From assembly GCA_037893245.1 (NCBI GenBank), contig JBAIAA010000606.1:1240001-1304000 (forward strand): a DNA stretch of 64,000 nt, in the 5' to 3' direction. Source of the DNA: Crossaster papposus (lineage: Eukaryota > Echinodermata > Asteroidea > Velatida > Solasteridae). The notes beneath the pieces are model-generated. The model ran no database searches, was not told the DNA's origin, and saw only the letters and a program-made list of their open reading frames with translations. Positions within the stretch are counted from its first letter, which is position 1, and the number at the start of each line of letters is the position of its first letter. The translations under genes and the position numbers were made by a program. Below are positions 38,520 through 49,900 of the stretch, piece after piece.

Positions 38520-39170
38520 GCATGCTTTGTTAGTATTTTATTTCGATTTTCTGAACATTTTAACTTTAACACACGCGTTTCAAATTCGCCATAGGTTTGT
38601 GCACACATTCCCCGCCCACAAATAAGGGCATGAAGGAAAGCATGCCTCGGGAAGGGGCTGGGTGTTAGGAGATAGAGGGGGCCTCCAGGAATGGCAAAAT
38701 TAGCAATTTGACCCGGGGCATGCTTTGTTAGTATTTTATTTCGATTTTCTGAACATTTTAACGTTAAAACACGCGTTTCAAATTCGCCATAGGTTTGTGC
38801 ACACAATCCCCGCCCACAAATAAGGGCATGAACGAAAGCATGCCCCGGGAAGGGGCTGGGTGTTAGTAGATAGAGGGGGGCCTCCAGGAATGGCAAAATT
38901 AGCAATTTGACCCGGGGCATGCTTTGTTAGTATTTTATTTCGATTTTCTGAAAATTTTAACGTTAACACACGCGTTTCAAATTCGCCATAGGTTTGTGCA
39001 CACAATCCCCGCCCACAAATAAGGGCATGAAGGAAAGCATGCCCCGGGAAGGGGCTGGGTGTTAGGAGATAGAGGGGGGCCTCCAGGAATGGCAAAATTA
39101 GCAATTTGACCCGGGGCATGCTTTGTTAGTATTTTATTTCGATTTTCTGAAAATTTTTACGTTAACACAC
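38520..39170. repeat. Segment repeated 29 units downstream at ~44,290-44,940
   Basis: The rare markers taactttaac (~38,564 and 44,332), gcatgcctcggg (~38,640 and 44,408), gaacgaaagc (~38,830 and 44,598) and tgaaaatttttacg (~39,149 and 44,917) lie in the same order at an offset of 5,768 bp. The match ends where ccacagg (39,185) meets ccatagg. Private changes here include cacacattcc (~38,604), gttaaaacacg (~38,764) and gttagtagat (~38,872). Confidence 0.75.
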
Positions 39171-39364
39171 GCGTTTCAAATTCGCCACAGGTTTGTGCAC
39201 ACAATCCCCGCCCACAAATAAGGGCATGAAGGAAAGCATGCCCCAGGAAGGGGCTGGGTGTTAGGAGACAGAGGGGGGCCTCCAGGAATGGCAAAATTAG
39301 CAATTTGACCCGGGGCATTCTTTGTTAATATTTTATTTCGATTTTCAGAAAATTGTTACGTTAA

Positions 39365-40559
39365 CACACGCGTTTCAAATTCGCCATAGGTTTGTGCACA
39401 CAATCCCCGCCCACAAATAAGGGCATGAAGGAAAGCATGCCCCGGTAAGGAGCTGGGTGTTAAGAGATAGAGGGGGGCCTCCAGGAATGGCAAAATTAGC
39501 AATTTGACCCGGGGCATGCTTTGTTAGTATTTTATTTCGATTTTCTGAAAACTTTAACGTTAACACACGCGTTTCAAATTCGCCATAGGTTTGTGCACAC
39601 AATCCACGCCCACAAATAAGGGCATGAAGGAAAGCATGCCCCAGGAAGGGGCTGGGTGTTAGGAGATAGAGGGGGGCCTCCAGGAATGGCAAAATTAGCA
39701 ATTTGACCCGGGGCATGCTTTGTTAGTATTTTATTTCGATTTTCTGAAAATTTTAACGTTAACACACGCGTTTCAATTTCGCCATAGGTTTGTGCACACA
39801 ATCCCCGCCCACAAATAAGGGCATGAAGGAAAGCATGCCCCGGGAAGGGCCTGGGTGTTAAGAGATAGAGGGGGGCCTCCAGGAATAGAAAAATTAGCAA
39901 TTTGACCCGGGGCATGCTTTGTTAGTATTTTATTTCGATTTTCTGAAACTGTTAACGTTAACACACGCGTTTCAAGTTCGCCATAGGTTTGTGCACACAA
40001 TCCCCGCCCACAAATAAGGGCATGAAGGAAAGCATGCCCCGGGAAGGGGCTGGGTGTTAGGAGATAGAGGGGGGCCTCCAGGAATGGCAAAATTAGCAAT
40101 TTGACCCGGGGCATGCTTTGTTAGTATTTTATTTCGATTTTCTGAAAATTTTAACGTTAACACACGCGTTTCAAATTCGCCATAGGTTTGTGCACACAAT
40201 CCCCGCCCACAAATAAGGGCATGAAGGAAAGCATGCCCCGGGAAGGGCCTGGGTGTTAAGAGATAGAGGGGGGCCTCCAGGAATAGAAAAATTAGCAATT
40301 TGACCCGGGGCATGCTTTGTTAGTATTTTATTTCGATTTTCAGAAAATTGTTACGTTAACACACGCGTTTCAAATTCGCCATAGGTTTGTGCACACAATC
40401 CCCGCCCACAAATAAGGGCATGAAGGAAAGCATGCCCCGGGAAGGGGCTGGGTGTTAGGAGATAGAGGGGGGCCTCCAGGAATGGCAAAATTAGCAATTT
40501 GACCAGGGGCATGCTTTGTTAGTATTTTATTTCGATTTTCTGAAAACTTTAACGTTAAC
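39365..40559. repeat. Recurrent 6-unit segment R, first occurrence
   Basis: Segment R is recognised by an ordered set of rare variants: ccccggtaagg with gttaagag; then tgaaaacttt leading to ccacgccc; then gggcctgggtgttaagag with ggaatagaaaaatt; then tgaaactgttaacg leading to tttcaagttcgcc; then a second gggcctggg and aatagaaaaa unit ending cagaaaattgttacg; then gaccagggg. It occurs again at 42,945-44,138, 45,729-46,922 and 52,289-53,480, and in part near 54,675, 56,066 and 63,419. The first occurrence has private ggtaaggagctgg and ttcaatttcgcc. The repeated order shows block-wise copying rather than independent mutation. Confidence 0.8.
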
Positions 40560-41154
40560 ACACGCGTTTCAAATTCGCCATAGGTTTGTGCACACAATCC
40601 ACGCCCACAAATAAGGGCATGAAGGAAAGCATGCCCCGGGAAGGGGCTGGGTGTTAGGAGATAGAGGGGGTCTCCAGGAATGGCAAAATTAGCAATTTGA
40701 CCCGGGGCATGCTTTGTTAGTATTTTATTTCGATTTTCTGAAAATTTTAACGTTAACACACGCGTTTCAAATTCGCCATAGGTTTGTGCACACAATCCCC
40801 GCCCACAAATAAGGGCATGAAGGAAAGCATGCCCCGGGAAGGGGCTGGGTGTTAAGAGATAGAGGGGGGCCTCCAGGAATAGCAAAATTAGCAATTTGAC
40901 CCGGGGCATGCTTTGTTAGTATTTTATTTCGATTTTCTGAAAATGTTTACGTTAACACACGCGTTTCAAATTCGCCACAGGTTTGTGCACACAATCCCCG
41001 CCCACAAATAAGGGCATGAAGGAAAGCATGCCCCAGGAAGGGGCTGGGTGTTAGGAGACAGAGGGGGGCCTCCAGGAATGGCAAAATTAGCAATTTGACC
41101 CGGGGCATTCTTTGTTAATATTTTATTTCGATTTTCAGAAAATTGTTACGTTAA
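40360..41154. repeat. Four-unit block m1-m2-m3-m4, likely precursor of the 46.7-52.5 kb repeat
   Basis: Unit m1 has gaccagggg (40,501) and ends tgaaaacttt. Unit m2 has ccacgccc and a gagggggtctcc G run. Unit m3 has gttaagag with ggaatagcaaaa and ends tgaaaatgtttacg. Unit m4 has ccacagg, ccccaggaag, gacagagg and ggcattctttgttaat, and ends cagaaaattgttacg. The same four types in the same order form the core of the higher-order repeat at 46,724-52,487. Here they are followed by a different unit, with gcctcggg and gttagtagat, instead of m5. Confidence 0.75.
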
Positions 41155-41289
41155 CACACGCGTTTCAAATTCGCCATAGGTTTGTGCACACAATCCCCGC
41201 CCACAAATAAGGGCATGAAGGAAAGCATGCCTCGGGAAGGGGCTGGGTGTTAGTAGATAGAGGGGGGCCTCCAGGAATGGCAAAATTAG

Positions 41290-42340
41290 CAATTTGACCC
41301 GGGGCATGCTTTGTTAGTATTTTATTTCGATTTTCTGAAAATTTTAACGTTAACACACGCGTTTCAAATTCGCCATAGGTTTGTGCACACAATCCCCGCC
41401 CACAAATAAGGGCATGAAGGAAAGCATGCCCCGGGAAGGGGCTGGGTGTTAGGAGATAGAGGGGGGCCTCCAGGAATGGCAAAATTAGCAATTTGACCCG
41501 GGGCATGCTTTGTTAGTATTTTATTTCGATTTTCTGAAAATTTTTACGTTAACACACGCGTTTCAAATTCGCCATAGGTTTGTGCACACAATCCCCGCCC
41601 ACAAATAAGGGCATGAAGGAAAGCATGCCCCGGGAAGGGGCTGGGTGTTAGGAGATAGAGGGGGGCCTCCAGGAATGGCAAAATTAGCAATTTGACCCGG
41701 GGCATGCTTTGTTAGTATTTTATTTCGATTTTCTGAAAATGTTAACGTTAACACACGCGTTTCAAATTCGCCATAGGTTTGTGCACACAATCCCCGCCCA
41801 CAAATAAGGGCATGAAGGAAAGCATGCCCCGGGAAGGGGCTGGGTGTTAGGAGATAGAGGGGGTCTCCAGGAATGGCAAAATTAGCAATTTGACCCGGGG
41901 CATGCTTTGTTAGTATTTTATTTCGATTTTCTGAAAATTTTAACGTTAACACACGCGTTTCAAATTCGCCATAGGTTTGTGCACACAATCCCCGCCCACA
42001 AATAAGGGCATGAAGGAAAGCATGCCCCGGGAAGGGGCTGGGTGTTAAGAGATAGAGGGGGGCCTCCAGGAATAGCAAAATTAGCAATTTGACCCGGGGC
42101 ATGCTTTGTTAGTATTTTATTTCGATTTTCTGAAAATGTTTACGTTAACACACGCGTTTCAAATTCGCCACAGGTTTGTGCACACAATCCCCGCCCACAA
42201 ATAAGGGCATGAAGGAAAGCATGCCCCAGGAAGGGGATGGGTGTTAGGAGACAGAGGGGGGCCTCCAGGAATGGCAAAATTAGCAATTTGACCCGGGGCA
42301 TTCTTTGTTAATATTTTATTTCAATTTTCAGAAAATTGTT
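41290..42340. repeat. Segment repeated 17 units downstream at 44,671-45,721
   Basis: The two copies share tgaaaatttttacg (~41,533 and 44,914), tgaaaatgttaacg (~41,732 and 45,113), the gagggggtctcc unit (~41,858 and 45,239), ggggatgggtg (~42,234 and 45,615) and the rare atttcaattttcag (~42,319 and 45,700), at an offset of 3,381 bp. That is the same 17-unit length as the duplication at 26-33 kb, but with different content. Confidence 0.77.
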
Positions 42341-42944
42341 ACGTTAACACACGCGTTTCAAATTCGCCATAGGTTTGTGCACACAATCCCCGCCCACAAA
42401 TAAGGGCATGAAGGAAAGCATGCCCCGGGAAGGGGCTGGGTGTTAGGAGATAGAGGGGGGCCTCCAGGAATGGCAAAATTAGCAATTTGACCCGGGGCAT
42501 GCTTTGTTAGTATTTTATTTCGATTTTCTGAAAATTTTAACGTTAACACACGCGTTTCAAATTCGCCATAGGTTTGTGCACACAATCCCAGCCCACAAAT
42601 AAGGGCATGAAGGAAAGCATGCCCCGGGAAGGGCCTGGGTGTTAAGAGATAGAGGGGGGCCTCCAGGAATAGAAAAATTAGCAATTTGACCCGGGGCATG
42701 CTTTGTTAGTATTTTATTTCGATTTTCTGAAACTGTTAACGTTAACACACGCGTTTCAAGTTCGCCATAGGTTTGTGCACACAATCCCCGCCCACAAATA
42801 AGGGCATGAAGGAAAGCATGCCCCGGGAAGGGGCTGGGTGTTAAGAGACAGAGGGGGGCCTCCAGGAATGGCAAAATTAGCAATTTGACCCGGGGCATTC
42901 TTTGTTAATATTTTATTTCGATTTTCAGAAAATTGTTACGTTAA

Positions 42945-44138
42945 CACACGCGTTTCAAATTCGCCATAGGTTTGTGCACACAATCCCCGCCCACAAATAA
43001 GGGCATGAAGGAAAGCATGCCCCGGTAAGGGGCTGGGTGTTAAGAGATAGAGGGGGGCCTCCAGGAATGGCAAAATTAGCAATTTGACCCGGGGCATGCT
43101 TTGTTAGTATTTTATTTCGATTTTCTGAAAACTTTAACGTTAACACACGCGTTTCAAATTCGCCATAGGTTTGTGCACACAATCCACGCCCACAAATAAG
43201 GGCATGAAGGAAAGCATGCCCCGGGAAGGGGCTGGGTGTTAGGAGATAGAGGGGGGCCTCCAGGAATGGCAAAATTAGCAATTTGACCCGGGGCATGCTT
43301 TGTTAGTATTTTATTTCGATTTTCTGAAAATTTTAACGTTAACACACGCGTTTCAAATTCGCCATAGGTTTGTGCACACAATCCCCGCCCACAAATAAGG
43401 GCATGAAGGAAAGCATGCCCCGGGAAGGGCCTGGGTGTTAAGAGATAGAGGGGGGCCTCCAGGAATAGAAAAATTAGCAATTTGACCCGGGGCATGCTTT
43501 GTTAGTATTTTATTTCGATTTTCTGAAACTGTTAACGTTAACACACGCGTTTCAAGTTCGCCATAGGTTTGTGCACACAATCCCCGCCCACAAATAAGGG
43601 CATGAAGGAAAGCATGCCCCGGGAAGGGGCTGGGTGTTAGGAGATAGAGGGGGGCCTCCAGGAATGGCAAAATTAGCAATTTGACCCGGGGCATGCTTTG
43701 TTAGTATTTTATTTCGATTTTCTGAAAATTTTAACGTTAACACACGCGTTTCAAATTCGCCATAGGTTTGTGCACACAATCCCCGCCCACAAATAAGGGC
43801 ATGAAGGAAAGCATGCCCCGGGAAGGGCCTGGGTGTTAAGAGATAGAGGGGGGCCTCCAGGAATAGAAAAATTAGCAATTTGACCCGGGGCATGCTTTGT
43901 TAGTATTTTATTTCGATTTTCAGAAAATTGTTACGTTAACACACGCGTTTCAAATTCGCCATAGGTTTGTGCACACAATCCCCGCCCACAAATAAGGGCA
44001 TGAAGGAAAGCATGCCCCGGGAAGGGGCTGGGTGTTAGGAGATAGAGGGGGGCCTCCAGGAATGGCAAAATTAGCAATTTGACCAGGGGCATGCTTTGTT
44101 AGTATTTTATTTCGATTTTCTGAAAACTTTAACGTTAA
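42945..44138. repeat. Recurrent 6-unit segment R, second occurrence
   Basis: It has the same ordered markers as 39,365-40,559, at an offset of 3,580 bp (18 units): ggtaagg (~43,024), gggcctggg (~43,427), tttcaagttcgcc (~43,550), the second gggcctggg (~43,824), cagaaaattgttacg (~43,919) and gaccagggg (~44,081). It keeps ttcaaattcgcc where the first occurrence has ttcaatttcgcc. Confidence 0.78.
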
Positions 44139-44670
44139 CACACGCGTTTCAAATTCGCCATAGGTTTGTGCACACAATCCACGCCCACAAATAAGGGCAT
44201 GAAGGAAAGCATGCCCCGGGAAGGGGCTGGGTGTTAGGAGATAGAGGGGGGCCTCCAGGAATGGCAAAATTAGCAATTTGACCCGGGGCATGCTTTGTTA
44301 GTATTTTATTTCGATTTTCTGAACATTTTAACTTTAACACACGCGTTTCAAATTCGCCATAGGTTTGTGCACACAATCCCCGCCCACAAATAAGGGCATG
44401 AAGGAAAGCATGCCTCGGGAAGGGGCTGGGTGTTAGGAGATAGAGGGGGCCTCCAGGAATGGCAAAATTAGCAATTTGACCCGGGGCATGCTTTGTTAGT
44501 ATTTTATTTCGATTTTCTGAACATTTTAACGTTAACACACGCGTTTCAAATTCGCCATAGGTTTGTGCACACAATCCCCGCCCACAAATAAGGGCATGAA
44601 CGAAAGCATGCCCCGGGAAGGGGCTGGGTGTTAGGAGATAGAGGGGGGCCTCCAGGAATGGCAAAATTAG

Positions 44671-45721
44671 CAATTTGACCCGGGGCATGCTTTGTTAGTA
44701 TTTTATTTCGATTTTCTGAAAATTTTAACGTTAACACACGCGTTTCAAATTCGCCATAGGTTTGTGCACACAATCCCCGCCCACAAATAAGGGCATGAAG
44801 GAAAGCATGCCCCGGGAAGGGGCTGGGTGTTAGGAGATAGAGGGGGGCCTCCAGGAATGGCAAAATTAGCAATTTGACCCGGGGCATGCTTTGTTAGTAT
44901 TTTATTTCGATTTTCTGAAAATTTTTACGTTAACACACGCGTTTCAAATTCGCCATAGGTTTGTGCACACAATCCCCGCCCACAAATAAGGGCATGAAGG
45001 AAAGCATGCCCCGGGAAGGGGCTGGGTGTTAGGAGATAGAGGGGGGCCTCCAGGAATGGCAAAATTAGCAATTTGACCCGGGGCATGCTTTGTTAGTATT
45101 TTATTTCGATTTTCTGAAAATGTTAACGTTAACACACGCGTTTCAAATTCGCCATAGGTTTGTGCACACAATCCCCGCCCACAAATAAGGGCATGAAGGA
45201 AAGCATGCCCCGGGAAGGGGCTGGGTGTTAGGAGATAGAGGGGGTCTCCAGGAATGGCAAAATTAGCAATTTGACCCGGGGCATGCTTTGTTAGTATTTT
45301 ATTTCGATTTTCTGAAAATTTTAACGTTAACACACGCGTTTCAAATTCGCCATAGGTTTGTGCACACAATCCCCGCCCACAAATAAGGGCATGAAGGAAA
45401 GCATGCCCCGGGAAGGGGCTGGGTGTTAAGAGATAGAGGGGGGCCTCCAGGAATAGCAAAATTAGCAATTTGACCCGGGGCATGCTTTGTTAGTATTTTA
45501 TTTCGATTTTCTGAAAATGTTTACGTTAACACACGCGTTTCAAATTCGCCACAGGTTTGTGCACACAATCCCCGCCCACAAATAAGGGCATGAAGGAAAG
45601 CATGCCCCAGGAAGGGGATGGGTGTTAGGAGACAGAGGGGGGCCTCCAGGAATGGCAAAATTAGCAATTTGACCCGGGGCATTCTTTGTTAATATTTTAT
45701 TTCAATTTTCAGAAAATTGTT
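44671..45721. repeat. Second copy of the 41,290-42,340 segment
   Basis: This copy lies 17 units (3,381 bp) downstream of its partner and carries the same ggggatgggtg and atttcaattttcag markers. I noticed no difference between the copies in the part compared. On the left it overlaps the end of the block shared with 38,520-39,170, so three ancestries meet within about 1.5 kb. Confidence 0.77.
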
Positions 45722-45728
45722 ACGTTAA

Positions 45729-46922
45729 CACACGCGTTTCAAATTCGCCATAGGTTTGTGCACACAATCCCCGCCCACAAATAAGGGCATGAAGGAAAGC
45801 ATGCCCCGGTAAGGGGCTGGGTGTTAAGAGATAGAGGGGGGCCTCCAGGAATGGCAAAATTAGCAATTTGACCCGGGGCATGCTTTGTTAGTATTTTATT
45901 TCGATTTTCTGAAAACTTTAACGTTAACACACGCGTTTCAAATTCGCCATAGGTTTGTGCACACAATCCACGCCCACAAATAAAGGCATGAAGGAAAGCA
46001 TGCCCCAGGAAGGGGCTGGGTGTTAGGAGATAGAGGGGGGCCTCCAGGAATGGCAAAATTAGCAATTTGACCCGGGGCATGCTTTGTTAGTATTTTATTT
46101 CGATTTTCTGAAAATGTTAACGTTAACACACGCGTTTCAAATTCGCCATAGGTTTGTGCACACAATCCCAGCCCACAAATAAGGGCATGAAGGAAAGCAT
46201 GCCCCGGGAAGGGCCTGGGTGTTAAGAGATAGAGGGGGGCCTCCAGGAATAGAAAAATTAGCAATTTGACCCGGGGCATGCTTTGTTAGTATTTTATTTC
46301 GATTTTCTGAAACTGTTAACGTTAACACACGCGTTTCAAGTTCGCCATAGGTTTGTGCACACAATCCCCGCCCACAAATAAGGGCATGAAGGAAAGCATG
46401 CCCCGGGAAGGGGCTGGGTGTTAGGAGATAGAGGGGGGCCTCCAGGAATGGCAAAATTAGCAATTTGACCCGGGGCATGCTTTGTTAGTATTTTATTTCG
46501 ATTTTCTGAAAATTTTAACGTTAACACACGCGTTTCAAATTCGCCATAGGTTTGTGCACACAATCCCCGCCCACAAATAAGGGCATGAAGGAAAGCATGC
46601 CCCGGGAAGGGCCTGGGTGTTAAGAGATAGAGGGGGGCCTCCAGGAATAGAAAAATTAGCAATTTGACCCGGGGCATGCTTTGTTAGTATTTTATTTCGA
46701 TTTTCAGAAAATTGTTACGTTAACACACGCGTTTCAAATTCGCCATAGGTTTGTGCACACAATCCCCGCCCACAAATAAGGGCATGAAGGAAAGCATGCC
46801 CCGGGAAGGGGCTGGGTGTTAGGAGATAGAGGGGGGCCTCCAGGAATGGCAAAATTAGCAATTTGACCAGGGGCATGCTTTGTTAGTATTTTATTTCGAT
46901 TTTCTGAAAACTTTAACGTTAA
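45729..46922. repeat. Recurrent 6-unit segment R, third occurrence
   Basis: It has the ordered markers of segment R, 14 units (2,784 bp) after the second occurrence. Private changes are aataaaggcatg (~45,981), ccccaggaagg (~46,006) and tgaaaatgttaacg (~46,109). Its final unit, with gaccagggg, is also the first unit (m1) of the higher-order repeat that follows. Confidence 0.78.
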
Positions 46923-49900
46923 CACACGCGTTTCAAATTCGCCATAGGTTTGTGCACACAATCCACGCCCACAAATAAGGGCATGAAGGAAAGCATGCCC
47001 CGGGAAGGGGCTGGGTGTTAGGAGATAGAGGGGGTCTCCAGGAATGGCAAAATTAGCAATTTGACCCGGGGCATGCTTTGTTAGTATTTTATTTCGATTT
47101 TCTGAAAATTTTAACGTTAACACACGCGTTTCAAATTCGCCATAGGTTTGTGCACACAATCCCCGCCCACAAATAAGGGCATGAAGGAAAGCATGCCCCG
47201 GGAAGGGGCTGGGTGTTAAGAGATAGAGGGGGGCCTCCAGGAATAGCAAAATTAGCAATTTGACCCGGGGCATGCTTTGTTAGTATTTTATTTCGATTTT
47301 CTGAAAATGTTTACGTTAACACACGCGTTTCAAATTCGCCACAGGTTTGTGCACACAATCCCCGCCCACAAATAAGGGCATGAAGGAAAGCATGCCCCAG
47401 GAAGGGGCTGGGTGTTAGGAGACAGAGGGGGGCCTCCAGGAATGGCAAAATTAGCAATTTGACCAGGGGCATGCTTTGTTAGTATTTTATTTCGATTTTC
47501 TGAAAACTTTAACGTTAACACACGCGTTTCAAATTCGCCATAGGTTTGTGCACACAATCCACGCCCACAAATAAGGGCATGAAGGAAAGCATGCCCCGGG
47601 AAGGGGCTGGGTGTTAGGAGATAGAGGGGGTCTCCAGGAATGGCAAAATTAGCAATTTGACCCGGGGCATGCTTTGTTAGTATTTTATTTCGATTTTCTG
47701 AAAATTTTAACGTTAACACACGCGTTTCAAATTCGCCATAGGTTTGTGCACACAATCCCCGCCCACAAATAAGGGCATGAAGGAAAGCATGCCCCGGGAA
47801 GGGGCTGGGTGTTAAGAGATAGAGGGGGGCCTCCAGGAATAGCAAAATTAGCAATTTGACCCGGGGCATGCTTTGTTAGTATTTTATTTCGATTTTCTGA
47901 AAATGTTTACGTTAACACACGCGTTTCAAATTCGCCACAGGTTTGTGCACACAATCCCCGCCCACAAATAAGGGCATGAAGGAAAGCATGCCCCAGGAAG
48001 GGGCTGGGTGTTAGGAGACAGAGGGGGGCCTCCAGGAATGGCAAAATTAGCAATTTGACCCGGGGCATTCTTTGTTAATATTTTATTTCGATTTTCAGAA
48101 AATTGTTACGTTAACACACGCGTTTCAAATTCGCCATGGGTTTGTGCACACAATCCCCGCCCACAAATAAGGGCATGAAGGAAAGCATGCCCCGGTAAGG
48201 GGCTGGGTGTTAAGAGATAGAGGGGGGCCTCCAGGAATGGCAAAATTAGCAATTTGACCCGGGGCATGCTTTGTTAGTATTTTATTTCGATTTTCAGAAA
48301 ATTGTTACGTTAACACACGCGTTTCAAATTCGCCATAGGTTTGTGCACACAATCCCCGCCCACAAATAAGGGCATGAAGGAAAGCATGCCCCGGGAAGGG
48401 GCTGGGTGTTAGGAGATAGAGGGGGGCCTCCAGGAATGGCAAAATTAGCAATTTGACCAGGGGCATGCTTTGTTAGTATTTTATTTCGATTTTCTGAAAA
48501 CTTTAACGTTAACACACGCGTTTCAAATTCGCCATAGGTTTGTGCACACAATCCACGCCCACAAATAAGGGCATGAAGGAAAGCATGCCCCGGGAAGGGG
48601 CTGGGTGTTAGGAGATAGAGGGGGTCTCCAGGAATGGCAAAATTAGCAATTTGACCCGGGGCATGCTTTGTTAGTATTTTATTTCGATTTTCTGAAAATT
48701 TTAACGTTAACACACGCGTTTCAAATTCGCCATAGGTTTGTGCACACAATCCCCGCCCACAAATAAGGGCATGAAGGAAAGCATGCCCCGGGAAGGGGCT
48801 GGGTGTTAAGAGATAGAGGGGGGCCTCCAGGAATAGCAAAATTAGCAATTTGACCCGGGGCATGCTTTGTTAGTATTTTATTTCGATTTTCTGAAAATGT
48901 TTACGTTAACACACGCGTTTCAAATTCGCCACAGGTTTGTGCACACAATCCCCGCCCACAAATAAGGGCATGAAGGAAAGCATGCCCCAGGAAGGGGCTG
49001 GGTGTTAGGAGACAGAGGGGGGCCTCCAGGAATGGCAAAATTAGCAATTTGACCAGGGGCATGCTTTGTTAGTATTTTATTTCGATTTTCTGAAAACTTT
49101 AACGTTAACACACGCGTTTCAAATTCGCCATAGGTTTGTGCACACAATCCACGCCCACAAATAAGGGCATGAAGGAAAGCATGCCCCGGGAAGGGGCTGG
49201 GTGTTAGGAGATAGAGGGGGTCTCCAGGAATGGCAAAATTAGCAATTTGACCCGGGGCATGCTTTGTTAGTATTTTATTTCGATTTTCTGAAAATTTTAA
49301 CGTTAACACACGCGTTTCAAATTCGCCATAGGTTTGTGCACACAATCCCCGCCCACAAATAAGGGCATGAAGGAAAGCATGCCCCGGGAAGGGGCTGGGT
49401 GTTAAGAGATAGAGGGGGGCCTCCAGGAATAGCAAAATTAGCAATTTGACCCGGGGCATGCTTTGTTAGTATTTTATTTCGATTTTCTGAAAATGTTTAC
49501 GTTAACACACGCGTTTCAAATTCGCCACAGGTTTGTGCACACAATCCCCGCCCACAAATAAGGGCATGAAGGAAAGCATGCCCCAGGAAGGGGCTGGGTG
49601 TTAGGAGACAGAGGGGGGCCTCCAGGAATGGCAAAATTAGCAATTTGACCCGGGGCATTCTTTGTTAATATTTTATTTCGATTTTCAGAAAATTGTTACG
49701 TTAACACACGCGTTTCAAATTCGCCATGGGTTTGTGCACACAATCCCCGCCCACAAATAAGGGCATGAAGGAAAGCATGCCCCGGTAAGGGGCTGGGTGT
49801 TAAGAGATAGAGGGGGGCCTCCAGGAATGGCAAAATTAGCAATTTGACCCGGGGCATGCTTTGTTAGTATTTTATTTCGATTTTCAGAAAATTGTTACGT

